A DNA stretch of 64,000 nt, from assembly GCA_039198225.1 (NCBI GenBank), contig JBCCTQ010000011.1, positions 1 through 64,000 on the forward strand. Direction: 5' to 3'. Positions 16,871-24,734 of the stretch are shown here, piece by piece. Position 1 is the first letter of the stretch, and each line of letters starts with the position of its first letter. The notes under the pieces are model-generated. The model ran no database searches and was not told where the DNA came from. It was given only the letters and a program-made list of their open reading frames with translations. A program made the position numbers and the translations under genes. The stretch comes from JASJAR01 sp039198225 (GTDB taxonomy: Bacteria > Pseudomonadota > Alphaproteobacteria > Rhodobacterales > Rhodobacteraceae).

Positions 16871-17083
16871 ATGACGAACACTATTGAACCGAAACGCCCG
16901 CTGCCTCCGATCGCCGTCTCGCCAGAGGAAGGTGCGCGCCTTGCCGGTGTGGGACGCACGACGTTCTACGCAGCCCTTGCGAAAGGCGACCTGCCCAGTA
17001 TCAAGATCGGCACCCGCCGCCTGATCCGGGTGGACGCGATCCGCGAGTGGCTGATCAGTAACGAAACCGGCCCGAAAGCATAG
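16871..17083 (+). CDS. Excisionase/AlpA-like helix-turn-helix protein
   Basis: A 70-residue protein dominated by one MerR-like winged helix: SPEEGARLAGVGRTTFYAAL, then GDLPSIKIGTRRLIRVDAIREWL. This is the layout of excisionases and AlpA-type activators of mobile elements, which bend DNA or control integrase expression. AGGAG lies eight bases before the ATG. Its place between cargo and integrase supports a role in element excision or regulation. Which of the two cannot be decided from sequence. Confidence 0.85.
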   Translation: MTNTIEPKRPLPPIAVSPEEGARLAGVGRTTFYAALAKGDLPSIKIGTRRLIRVDAIREWLISNETGPKA

Positions 17084-17092
17084 GGGCCGGTT

Positions 17093-17521
17093 ATGCCGAA
17101 GTCAGCACGCTTGACGGGTATCAAGTCCCTCCGCTGCTACCAAGTCCCGGAAGTCCCGGAAGTCCCGGAAGTCGCGGAGGTGACGGGCGTTACAGACCGC
17201 ACCGTTCGCACCTGGATCAAGCAGGGGTTGCCAGTTTTTGCAATTGAGCGTCCAACACTAATTCGCGGAGACGATCTGATTGCCTTCATAAAGAAGCAAC
17301 GCGCTGGCCGGAAGACGGACGTTGCCTTGCATGAGTTCTTCTGTTTGCGGTGCCGACAAGCGCGCGCCGCTGCAGGCAGTTTCGCCACTTGCCGGACGAA
17401 TGGGACGCGCGTCGCCCTGAAGGCGATCTGCATCGAGTGCGAGGGCGTGATGAACAAACCGGTCGCCAAATCGCAGCTTTCTGCCCTGCGCAACAATCTG
17501 GAGCTGATTGATGAAGACTAA
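17093..17521 (+). CDS. Helix-turn-helix plus zinc-ribbon element protein with VPE repeats
   Basis: A 142-residue protein. Residues 28-70 are an excisionase-like helix-turn-helix (VAEVTGVTDRTVRTWIKQG ... IRGDDLIAFIK). Residues 84-116 contain two CxxC pairs (C84/C87 and C113/C116), suggesting a zinc ribbon. Just before the helix-turn-helix lies a Val-Pro-Glu repeat (residues 18-26) encoded by an in-frame 9-base tandem repeat. It begins nine bases after the upstream regulator and overlaps the micro-ORF that follows. A partner of the first regulator in controlling the element is likely. The N-terminal 17 residues look unlike the rest and could be non-native. Confidence 0.72.
   Translation: MPKSARLTGIKSLRCYQVPEVPEVPEVAEVTGVTDRTVRTWIKQGLPVFAIERPTLIRGDDLIAFIKKQRAGRKTDVALHEFFCLRCRQARAAAGSFATCRTNGTRVALKAICIECEGVMNKPVAKSQLSALRNNLELIDED
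17142..17177 (+). repeat. In-frame 9-bp tandem repeat (VPE units)
   Basis: Three exact copies of AAGTCCCGG and a fourth with one change (AAGTCGCGG), inside the helix-turn-helix gene. Each unit adds three residues in frame, so copy-number change would lengthen or shorten the segment ahead of the DNA-binding domain without breaking the gene. Confidence 0.9.
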
Positions 17522-17606
17522 GTGGAAAAGCCACTTGCCCGCTATCATGAACGCCGCAATTGCGCTGGGCATCCGCCTGCAATTCCAGCACAAGACTCAA
17601 CAATAA
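17511..17606 (+). CDS. Possible 31-residue micro-ORF
   Basis: This reading frame starts inside the last codons of the zinc-ribbon gene and has GGAG seven bases before its ATG, an ideal spacing. The product is basic and amphipathic (KTKWKSHLPAIMNAAIALG). No family is known to me. The good ribosome site could be chance, as it also encodes residues of the upstream protein. The remaining 93 bases to the integrase contain no further feature that I can support. Confidence 0.35.
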   Translation: MKTKWKSHLPAIMNAAIALGIRLQFQHKTQQ

Positions 17607-17699
17607 GGTAGCGGACACTGCCCCCCTGAATTTCCTCTTCATGCTCCCATTCAAGTCCCCGCTTTGTGACCTTCATATTCGCAGCAGAAAGGCGCCAAG

Positions 17700-18737
17700 A
17701 TGACCAAACGTCCGAACGAGAAGAACGAACGCACCAAGCGCGACTTTCTGAATTACCGCAAGCACGCCAAACAGCTTTCTGAAAGGACACTGGACCGCGA
17801 GATTTCCGCGCTCGAACGCTTCGATGTGTGGAACGGGCGCAAGGATTTCACCAAATTCCACATCGATTGGGCAATGGGTTTTCGCGCCTATCTCGAACAG
17901 GCCAAGACGGCGACTGGACAACCTCTCAGCAAGTCTACCCGCAGAGCGATCATGGCGACGATGCGGGAGTTCGTGATCTGGCTGTCTCAGCAAGACGGGT
18001 ATCGTCGGCGGGTCAAACTGGCGGATGCCGAATACTTCCGCCTGTCCTTGCGCGATGAGGCCGAGGCCCGCGCGGCACCGCATCGCCCAGCTCCGAGCAT
18101 CAAGCAGGCGCAACGCACTCTCGCCATGATGCCCGAGGCCACGCCGCGCGATTTGCGGGACAAGGCAATTTTCGCCCTTCTTTGTCTGACCGGCATCCGT
18201 GTGGGCGCGCTGATCTCGCTCAAAATCAAGCATGTGGACGTTGAGGATAAATCCGTCACTCAAAACCCGCGTGAGGTCGCTACGAAGCGCGGCAAGTCCA
18301 TCGACACGTTCTTTGCCAAGGGCTTCAAGGAGGCCGAAGAGGTCCTCGCAAGGTGGTTGACGTATCTCGACGAAGTGGCGCTTTTTGGCCCTGATGATCC
18401 GCTCTTTCCGGCGACGGCGCTTGAAGCGGAGGGCAACGACGGCTTTAAGGCCAGCGGGTTTAAGCGCCGCAATTGGACAACAACAGAACCCGCCCGCAAG
18501 ATCGTCAATGCTGCTTTCAAGGCTGCAGGCTTGCAGGCGTTCGGTCCGCATTCGTTCCGACACATGCTCTCCCGTCATATTGCCCGGAATTGCAAATCGG
18601 TTGCGGAGTTGGTCGCTACGTCACAGAATCTTGGGCATACCGATGTTCTGACGACTTTGCGCAATTATGGTCAAATCAACCGGGACGACCAGCGTAAGCT
18701 TGTGACAGGTGAAGACCCAGACGACTTGATTGAATAA
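17700..18737 (+). CDS. Tyrosine-recombinase integrase of the tRNA-Ser element
   Basis: A complete 345-residue integrase. Residues about 15-110 form the SAM-like core-binding domain. The catalytic domain shows Arg167 (LTGIRVGAL), His284 and Arg287 (HSFRH), His313 (LGHTD) and nucleophile Tyr323 (RNYGQI). The C-terminal domain and 22-residue tail are intact. It lies 99 bases from the 3' end of tRNA-Ser, which should be its attachment site. Unlike the recombinase at 81-599 it has both normal domains and is probably functional. Confidence 0.92.
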   Translation: MTKRPNEKNERTKRDFLNYRKHAKQLSERTLDREISALERFDVWNGRKDFTKFHIDWAMGFRAYLEQAKTATGQPLSKSTRRAIMATMREFVIWLSQQDGYRRRVKLADAEYFRLSLRDEAEARAAPHRPAPSIKQAQRTLAMMPEATPRDLRDKAIFALLCLTGIRVGALISLKIKHVDVEDKSVTQNPREVATKRGKSIDTFFAKGFKEAEEVLARWLTYLDEVALFGPDDPLFPATALEAEGNDGFKASGFKRRNWTTTEPARKIVNAAFKAAGLQAFGPHSFRHMLSRHIARNCKSVAELVATSQNLGHTDVLTTLRNYGQINRDDQRKLVTGEDPDDLIE

Positions 18738-18836
18738 TCTACCATCGACTGATGGTTGCATGTGGGAACATGTGTGGGAACGCTTTCTCAGGCTATGCGA
18801 AAAATCACATACATTTAGTAATTTAGCGTGAAAATA

Positions 18837-18926
18837 TGGCGGAGACGAAGGGATTCGAACCCTCGAGACGGTTTCCCGCCTACTCCCTTAGCAGGGGAGC
18901 GCCTTCGACCACTCGGCCACGTCTCC
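18837..18926 (-). tRNA. tRNA-Ser (anticodon GCT)
   Basis: A 90-base class II tRNA with CCA encoded. The acceptor arms GGAGACG and CGTCTCC pair, the anticodon stem CTCCC/GGGAG encloses a loop with GCT, and a long variable arm precedes the T-arm GGTTCGAATCC. It reads AGC and AGT codons. Its 3' end faces the integrase gene and is the probable integration site. Confidence 0.97.
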
Positions 18927-18990
18927 ACCGTACTGCCTAGAGATCGGTGGAGAATTGGACAAGGCCAAAGTCACCTATGGGGGTGCGCTC

Positions 18991-21900
18991 CTATTCGGCT
19001 GCGAGTTTTAACTCGGCAGGATGTAGAACAGGCTCGGGAACATCCGACGCGGTTTCGCGACGACGGATCAGGGCGTAGATCTGGGGTGTGAAGTAAAAGC
19101 TCACCGCTGTCGACAAAAGCACCCCACCTGCAATCGACATCGCGAAAGGCGGCCAAAAGCCGCCGCCGCCGAGGATCAGGGGGAGAAAGCCACCTGCCGT
19201 CGTCAGTGTTGTTGAGATGATGTGGCGGCTCGACCCCATCACCACGTCGGCCATGTGTTCTGGGTCTCCGGCCCGGGCGCCGGCGGAGCCCTGGAGACCC
19301 GTGAGGATGATGATGGCGGCGTTGATCGACACGCCGATGGAGCCGATCACACCAATCACGGAGTTTATTCCAAACGGATAGGCAAAAACCGCCAGCGACA
19401 GGATCGAAAGACCCGCCGCCAGCCCGGCTACGACGAAGGTCACGGCGGTCAGGCGGAAGGAGTTGAAGGTTAGGGCGACGGCTGCGATCGAAAGGGTCAC
19501 AATCAACCCGATCGGGGCCAGGAGGTTCGACACGGTGTCGTTTCGCGCGTCGCTGTCACCGCCGATTTCCATTCGGTAGCCCGGGGGAAGGCGGAATCCA
19601 GCGTTTTCCAGGGCGGCCTGGGCTTCGGCCAGCACCTCTTCGGGCAATGCCGAAGGGGCAGTGAAGGCCTGAACGGTGTTCACCCGTTCCCCGTCGCGGC
19701 GAACGATCGGTGCAGCCGAGGGCACCAGCCGGAGCTCGGCGACCGCATCTAGAGGCATCGAGCCGCCGGGGGCCATGAGATCGAGCGTCGCGATCTGGTC
19801 AATTTCGGCCCGGTTCACGTCCGAAAGGCGCACCCGAACCGGGAGCTCTTCGCCAGCTTCGATCACTGAACCACCGACACTTCCATTGAGTGCGGTCTCA
19901 AGCTGGCGCGCAATCACTGCAAGCTCCATCCCAGTGAGCCGAGCCGCATCTTCGTCAATGTCGACGGCGAGTTTCGGCGCACCCCCTTCGTAGTCGGCTC
20001 GGACCGATGTGACCCGGTCGAGGCCCAAAAGGACATCACGAATCTCGTCGCCTTGGCGGCGGAGCGTTTCAAGATCGGGGCCGACCAGGCGGAACTCTAC
20101 CGGCGCGTCAACGGGCGGACCTTGGACGAGGCCTCGGACAAGGATCCGTGCTGCCGGAAAGTCCCTGTCGAGGCGCGCTTGGAGCGGAGTGAGGAGGGCT
20201 GCGGTCACGTCCGCGCTTTCGGTCGTCACGAGGGCCTGGGCAAAGCTCGGCTCATTCTCGCGGGAGCCAACGATGTTGTAATAAAATGCTGGCGCACTTT
20301 TCCCGAGAACCCAGACCACTGTTTCGATCCCGTCCGTTGCCGCCAGGCTCCGGTCAATCTCTCTAACGAGGGCTTCGGTCCGCTGAAGGGACGTGCCGGG
20401 TTGAAGTTCGACCTCGATGTGGAATTGGTCGCGGTCGACGCCGGGGAAAAACTGCGCTGTGAGGCTGGGGAAGCTCATGAAACCCATGATCGGGAGAACC
20501 AGGGCAAAGCCGATGGATTTGACCGGGTTTTTGAGGCTCCAGACAAGGCTTGCCCGAAACGCCTGGCCGAGCCACCCTGACCGGATCCCACTGGCCCGAT
20601 CGGCGGCGAGGAACCAGCCCGCGATGGCGGGCGTGATCGTCAAGGCAACTGCGAGGGACCAGCCGAGCATTAAGACCACGGCAATGGCAATCGAGCCCAC
20701 GAAATCGCCAGCCGGTCCGGGAAGAATGATCATCGGGACAAAGGAAAGGGCTGTTGTGACCGTGGAGGCCAAGAGCGGTGCGGCGAGGCGGCGAACTGCA
20801 TCGGACACCGCAGCAACCCGTGCCGTGCCCCGGGCCAAGCGCTGGCGTATCTCGTCCGTCATGACAATCGCGGCGTCCACCAAGAGCCCAAGGGCCACGA
20901 TGATCCCAGTGACTGACATCTGGTGGATCGGGAGGCCGATAAAATTCATGCTCGCAATAGTGGCAAGGCTGACCAAAGGCAGGACCAGGCCCACGATCAA
21001 CGCCGCCCGAGGCCCGAGCGTGACGAGGAGGACAGCGAGCACAAGGCCGACCCCGATGGCCATGTTGAGCCCCACTTCAGAAAGGCGCGCCTCAGTATAT
21101 TCCGCCTGGTTGAACACCTGATCTAGGACCAACGATGCTGGGAGGTCGGCGCGGAACGCGTCGAGATCATCCTGGAGCCACCCCATCCATTGGTCGATCC
21201 GGAGCCCGTCTTCTGCCATGACAGCGATGAGGATCGCCGGTTTGCCGTCGACGAGGGCTAGGGCGTCAGCAGGCGTTTTGACGCCCCTTGAAACCTCCGC
21301 GATATCACCGAGCCGGGTCACAGTTCCCGCCCCGTCATTGGCAAGGACCACGTTCCGAACACGGTCGAGCGTTTCGAAATCACCGGTCACGTCGAGGAGG
21401 AAGTCCTGCCCGTTTCCAACGCTTCGGCCCGATTGGACCTTCGCATCCGCGCCAGCCAACGCAGCCGAAATGGCGTCCGGCGTCAGCCCAAGCGCTGCCA
21501 TAGAAGCCGGATCAGGCTCCACGAGGATCTCCTCTTCGCCTTCGCCGAACAGCTCGACCAGTTTTGTCCCGGGCGTGTTGCGCAAATTTTCCGCCAACAG
21601 ATCGGCATAGCGGCCTAGGATCGCTGGATTTGGAATAGAGGCGTCGGCGGTGAGCGTCAGGATCGCCGCATACGCGCCGAGCCGGTCGCTATTGACCTCT
21701 GGAGCTAGGGCGCCCGCGGGGAACCTTGCGGCCGCATCACCCACCGCGTCCCGGGTTTCCGACCAAATCCCCTCGATAAGTCTGGGCGCCACGGTCTCGA
21801 TGAGCTCGACACTCACGATCGAGATCCCTTCGGCGGAGGTTGAGGAGATCACGTTGATCTCGGGGATTGCCCGGAGCGCTTCTTCGATGGGCCGTGTGAC

Positions 21901-22080
21901 GAGGGTTTCCACCCGCTCGGGCTCCGCACCCGGATAGGGCGTGGTGATGACGGCGTTGATGTTAGTGATTGTCGGGTCTTCTTGGCGCCCGAGGGTGAGA
22001 AAGGCCGAAACGCCGGCGGCAATAATGACCAAAAGCGCGAGGACGACGAGGCGGGGGTTGCGGAAGGTAAGGGTTTCCAT
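18991..22080 (-). CDS. RND-family efflux transporter, inner-membrane pump
   Basis: A 1029-residue resistance-nodulation-division permease. It starts METLTFRNPRL with a membrane helix, has a first large periplasmic domain (about 40-330), a helix bundle with the family motif region around GLLVDAAIVMTDEIRQ, a second periplasmic domain and a final helix bundle ending near a conserved FYFTPQIYAL. Length and layout match three-component exporters. A GTG seven codons upstream overlaps the preceding gene; the ATG at 22080 is the family-typical start. It is transcribed with the adaptor gene four bases away and is controlled by the divergent TetR. No outer-membrane channel gene is present nearby. Confidence 0.93.
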   Translation of the reverse strand: METLTFRNPRLVVLALLVIIAAGVSAFLTLGRQEDPTITNINAVITTPYPGAEPERVETLVTRPIEEALRAIPEINVISSTSAEGISIVSVELIETVAPRLIEGIWSETRDAVGDAAARFPAGALAPEVNSDRLGAYAAILTLTADASIPNPAILGRYADLLAENLRNTPGTKLVELFGEGEEEILVEPDPASMAALGLTPDAISAALAGADAKVQSGRSVGNGQDFLLDVTGDFETLDRVRNVVLANDGAGTVTRLGDIAEVSRGVKTPADALALVDGKPAILIAVMAEDGLRIDQWMGWLQDDLDAFRADLPASLVLDQVFNQAEYTEARLSEVGLNMAIGVGLVLAVLLVTLGPRAALIVGLVLPLVSLATIASMNFIGLPIHQMSVTGIIVALGLLVDAAIVMTDEIRQRLARGTARVAAVSDAVRRLAAPLLASTVTTALSFVPMIILPGPAGDFVGSIAIAVVLMLGWSLAVALTITPAIAGWFLAADRASGIRSGWLGQAFRASLVWSLKNPVKSIGFALVLPIMGFMSFPSLTAQFFPGVDRDQFHIEVELQPGTSLQRTEALVREIDRSLAATDGIETVVWVLGKSAPAFYYNIVGSRENEPSFAQALVTTESADVTAALLTPLQARLDRDFPAARILVRGLVQGPPVDAPVEFRLVGPDLETLRRQGDEIRDVLLGLDRVTSVRADYEGGAPKLAVDIDEDAARLTGMELAVIARQLETALNGSVGGSVIEAGEELPVRVRLSDVNRAEIDQIATLDLMAPGGSMPLDAVAELRLVPSAAPIVRRDGERVNTVQAFTAPSALPEEVLAEAQAALENAGFRLPPGYRMEIGGDSDARNDTVSNLLAPIGLIVTLSIAAVALTFNSFRLTAVTFVVAGLAAGLSILSLAVFAYPFGINSVIGVIGSIGVSINAAIIILTGLQGSAGARAGDPEHMADVVMGSSRHIISTTLTTAGGFLPLILGGGGFWPPFAMSIAGGVLLSTAVSFYFTPQIYALIRRRETASDVPEPVLHPAELKLAAE

Positions 22081-22084
22081 GGGT

Positions 22085-23221
22085 TTAGCTTCCGGCCTCA
22101 CTGGTTACCGGCTGTCCATCGGCAATCCGATGGGGGGCCGCGGCCACGATATCGGTTTCGGCGTCAAGGTGACCTCGCACGAAGGCCCGGTCACCGCTCA
22201 TGTGGAGGAGTTCCACCGCTTCGCGCCGTGCAACCCCGTCTTCGACCACAAAGAGCGTCCAAAGCCCGCGGACCCCTTCGCTTAAGGCTGCAAGAGGCAC
22301 CCACGCCCCCGCCCCCTCGAAACGGCGTGGGAGGACCACCGTTCCGAGGGTCCCGTCGGAGAGATCGCCGCCGTCGAGGGCGAGGATCACGTCGCGGGTG
22401 CGGGTGGCGGCGTCGATATCGCTCCGGCGCCGGACAACCGTGCCGGTGCGCATATCGTCGCCGAGGCGGACCTCGACCGTGTTGCCGGGGATGAGGGTTT
22501 CGGCGACGGCGGCGGGGAGGCCGATGCGAAATTCGGGCGGGGCGGCATCGAAAAGCTGAAAGACGGCCTGGCCTGGGGCGAGGCGCGCGCCGTCATCGGC
22601 CAGGCGGCTGCCGATAACCGCATCGAAGGGAGCGAGAAGCTGTGATTTTTCAATCGCCACATCGAGTGTCGCGATCGACGCTTCGGCGCGGCGCACTTCA
22701 GCGGTCAATCGGGCGAGGCTTAACTCAGCCTCGTCCAGGCGTTGAGCAGAGGCAAAATCCCGTTCGGCGAGGGCGCGCTGGCGCTCCGCCGTCCGGCGGG
22801 CAAGCTCGACTTGGGCCAAAAGCGCGTCACGCCCCGCAAGCTCGGCGTCGCGTTGGGCTTCAAGGGTCCGAGTGTCCAGCACCGCCAGAACATCGCCGGC
22901 TGCGACCACGTCGCCTTCATTGACCAACACGTCGTCTACTGTGCCGCCGGCCTCAAAACCGATATCGACGTTCTGTCCCGCCTCGACCCGGCCCCGGTAG
23001 CGGAAGGCCACTTCGTAGCCGTCCTCGACCGAGATTCGCTCGGTCAAGACCTGTGCCGGGACCCGTTCTTCCTTTGCTGGAGTTTCGTCTGCTCGAAGGG
23101 CGATGGCCGACGATCCAGAGAATGCGAGCCAACCCGCTGCCGCGAGGGCGGCGATCGTAAGCACAAGGGTTCCAAGGCGGCGGAGCACTTGTTTTGCGAT
23201 GCTGCTGACGCTCTGTTTCAT
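22085..23221 (-). CDS. RND efflux periplasmic adaptor (membrane fusion protein)
   Basis: A 378-residue adaptor of the AcrA/MexE group. The N-terminus has one membrane-spanning anchor or signal (LVLTIAALAAAGWLAF). A lipoyl/barrel domain follows, with the characteristic YRGRVEAGQNVDIGFEAGG and VNEGDVVAAGDVLAVLD, then a coiled-coil hairpin (about 120-180) and a beta-barrel domain. It bridges the pump to an outer-membrane channel that must be encoded elsewhere. The gene is first in the operon, downstream of the TetR operator. Confidence 0.92.
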   Translation of the reverse strand: MKQSVSSIAKQVLRRLGTLVLTIAALAAAGWLAFSGSSAIALRADETPAKEERVPAQVLTERISVEDGYEVAFRYRGRVEAGQNVDIGFEAGGTVDDVLVNEGDVVAAGDVLAVLDTRTLEAQRDAELAGRDALLAQVELARRTAERQRALAERDFASAQRLDEAELSLARLTAEVRRAEASIATLDVAIEKSQLLAPFDAVIGSRLADDGARLAPGQAVFQLFDAAPPEFRIGLPAAVAETLIPGNTVEVRLGDDMRTGTVVRRRSDIDAATRTRDVILALDGGDLSDGTLGTVVLPRRFEGAGAWVPLAALSEGVRGLWTLFVVEDGVARREAVELLHMSGDRAFVRGHLDAETDIVAAAPHRIADGQPVTSEAGS

Positions 23222-23300
23222 TGCGTTTCTCCCTGGGAACCGGCGATCAGATCTTGCGGAAAGGCGTCTGAGCGCCTATGGTGTTAGAAGTTCTTACTTA

Positions 23301-23315
23301 GTTAGACGGTCTAAC
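23301..23315. promoter_or_regulatory. TetR-type operator between pump and regulator genes
   Basis: GTTAGACGGTCTAAC is a perfect inverted repeat (seven-base arms around one base) in the 135-base divergent gap, 79 bases from the adaptor start and 41 bases from the regulator start. Its position and symmetry are those expected for a TetR repressor controlling both directions. Confidence 0.8.
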
Positions 23316-23356
23316 ATTGGCGTCAAGAAACGGCAAAGAAAAAATTCCGAGGCCCT

Positions 23357-23959
23357 ATGGAACAGGTAAAATCCAAGACCGGGTACCACCACGGTGATCT
23401 CCGCCATCAATTGGTGACGGCGACACGTCAGCTCGTGGAAGAGAAGGGGCCGGACCTCTTTTCCGTGTCCGAAGCAGCCCGGGCGGCGGGCGTCTCGACC
23501 GCTGCGCCCTATCGCCATTTTGGCGACCGAACCGAGCTCTTAATTGCCGTGGCCCACGAGGGTTTTGGAGAAATGACGGCCGCGTTCTCGAGTGCTGTTG
23601 CCGCCCACCAGCCAGGCACGAGCGAAGCCCTCGTCGCCGTCGGGACGGCCTATGTCGAGTTCGCAGAGGCCAATCCAGGGCTCTTCAAGTTGATGTTTGC
23701 CGGCGAACATAAGACCGAGGCTCTCGAAGAAGCGGGCCACCAATGCTACGGCGTTGTTCTGGGCCAGATTGCCCAGCATCTCGGCAAAACCGAAGTCGAT
23801 GACGAGGTCATGCGGATCGGTTTCCCGCTTTGGACCTTTGTCCACGGCCTGTCTTTTCTCAGGATCGACGGCAAGGCGGATTTTGCAAAAATGCACGCAC
23901 CCGTACATGAGATTGTGGCCTTCGCGACCCGCCAGCTTCTGGTCAAACCCGAAGGCTAG
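23357..23959 (+). CDS. TetR-family repressor of the RND pump
   Basis: A 200-residue TetR regulator. The helix-turn-helix lies at about residues 12-60 (YHHGDLRHQLV ... FSVSEAARAAGVSTAAPYRHFGDRTEL). The rest is helical and resembles the WHG-type ligand domain (LFKLMFAGEHK). It should bind the palindrome in its own promoter and release it when the pump substrate binds. GAGG lies five bases before the ATG. Its last four bases overlap the convergent monooxygenase-like gene. Confidence 0.92.
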   Translation: MEQVKSKTGYHHGDLRHQLVTATRQLVEEKGPDLFSVSEAARAAGVSTAAPYRHFGDRTELLIAVAHEGFGEMTAAFSSAVAAHQPGTSEALVAVGTAYVEFAEANPGLFKLMFAGEHKTEALEEAGHQCYGVVLGQIAQHLGKTEVDDEVMRIGFPLWTFVHGLSFLRIDGKADFAKMHAPVHEIVAFATRQLLVKPEG

Positions 23960-24276
23960 TCGCTGGTCCCCCGGCCCTCGGGCGCAGCGGTCGTGACCTC
24001 ACTCCACGTGGCAATTGAGCGGCTTGTCACGATATCGACCGCCTTGCTGTCAAAGGCCTTGGCCAAATCGCTCGCCCGGAAGGCCTCGAAGGCTGCCTCA
24101 TCCTCGAAGATCTGGATGAGCATCGCTTTGCTCGGCCGGGCCGGGTCGCCGAAACACTCGGCGCGGCGGCAGGACGGCTCTTCTTCAATGACCGCCCGGG
24201 CGTGGGCGCTGAGCATTTCAAGGAAATCTTCGAGCTGCCCGAGCCGGATCGAGAAGGTGACAGTGACCGCAAACAT
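23956..24276 (-). CDS. Antibiotic-biosynthesis-monooxygenase (ABM) domain protein
   Basis: About 106 residues forming one ferredoxin-like ABM domain: AVTVTFSIRLGQLEDFLEML, then CRRAECFGDPARPSKAMLIQIFEDEAAF split across the sheet, then a helix beginning ASDLAKAF. Members are small oxygenases or quinol/peroxide-handling proteins such as YgiN. The catalytic function is unproven for most. The ATG at 24276 was chosen; a GTG four codons earlier overlaps the dtd stop. It is the last gene of a kinase-dtd-ABM run. Confidence 0.75.
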   Translation of the reverse strand: MFAVTVTFSIRLGQLEDFLEMLSAHARAVIEEEPSCRRAECFGDPARPSKAMLIQIFEDEAAFEAFRASDLAKAFDSKAVDIVTSRSIATWSEVTTAAPEGRGTSD

Positions 24277-24284
24277 CCCGCGTC

Positions 24285-24734
24285 TCACGCCGCGTCCGTG
24301 TCGAGCCAGATGGTCACGGGCCCATCATTGACCAATTCGACCGCCATACTCGCCCCAAATCGCCCTGTCGCTACCGGAACCTTCGCGTTTTGGAGCGCCG
24401 CGGCAAAGGCGAGGTAGAGCTTCTCGCCCTCCTCAGGCGGTGCGGCGGCCGAAAAGCCGGGCCGATTTCCCCGCCTTGTGTCGGCGGCCAGGGTAAACTG
24501 GCTAACGACCAGGGCACCTCCCTGGACATCGATGAGCGAGCGGTTCATCCGGCCCGCTTCGTCGCGGAAAATCCTGAGTTTGGAGACTTTCCCGGCGAGG
24601 GCCTCGGCTTCCGCCAGACCGTCACCAGCCATGGCACAGACCAAAACGAGCATGCCTTCGCCCACCTCGCCGATGACCGCACCTGCGACCCGGACGCGTG
24701 CTTCGGAGACCCGTTGGACCAAAGCCCGCATCAC
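24285..24734 (-). CDS. dtd: D-aminoacyl-tRNA deacylase
   Basis: A 149-residue protein of the usual Dtd length. It begins MRALVQRVSEARV and has the family motifs LVSQFTLAADTRRGNRP (the Ser-Gln-Xaa-Thr active site) and TGRFGASMAVEL (the Gly-cis-Pro-like region). It removes D-amino acids and glycine wrongly attached to tRNA, a housekeeping proofreading task. Its gene overlaps the upstream kinase by four bases. Confidence 0.95.
   Translation of the reverse strand: MMRALVQRVSEARVRVAGAVIGEVGEGMLVLVCAMAGDGLAEAEALAGKVSKLRIFRDEAGRMNRSLIDVQGGALVVSQFTLAADTRRGNRPGFSAAAPPEEGEKLYLAFAAALQNAKVPVATGRFGASMAVELVNDGPVTIWLDTDAA

Larger units (their letters stand above)
15540..18839. mobile_element. Small integrative element at tRNA-Ser (left end unresolved)
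   Basis: An intact integrase gene sits 99 bases from the 3' end of tRNA-Ser and points toward it, with a small excisionase-like gene and unknown cargo behind it. This is the standard layout of elements that integrate at tRNA 3' ends. The right attachment site should overlap the tRNA 3' end (about 18837-18860). I searched by eye for a copy of that end further left and found none, so the element may end near 15540, extend past the window, or include the whole accessory region 1-18836. Confidence 0.6.

Noticed and set aside
1..18836. Left attachment-site copy of the tRNA-Ser 3' end
   Set aside because: I looked for the tRNA 3' sequence (GGAGACGAAGGGATTCGAA) left of the integrase and found only short chance matches, such as CGCGGAGACGA near 17265 inside a gene.
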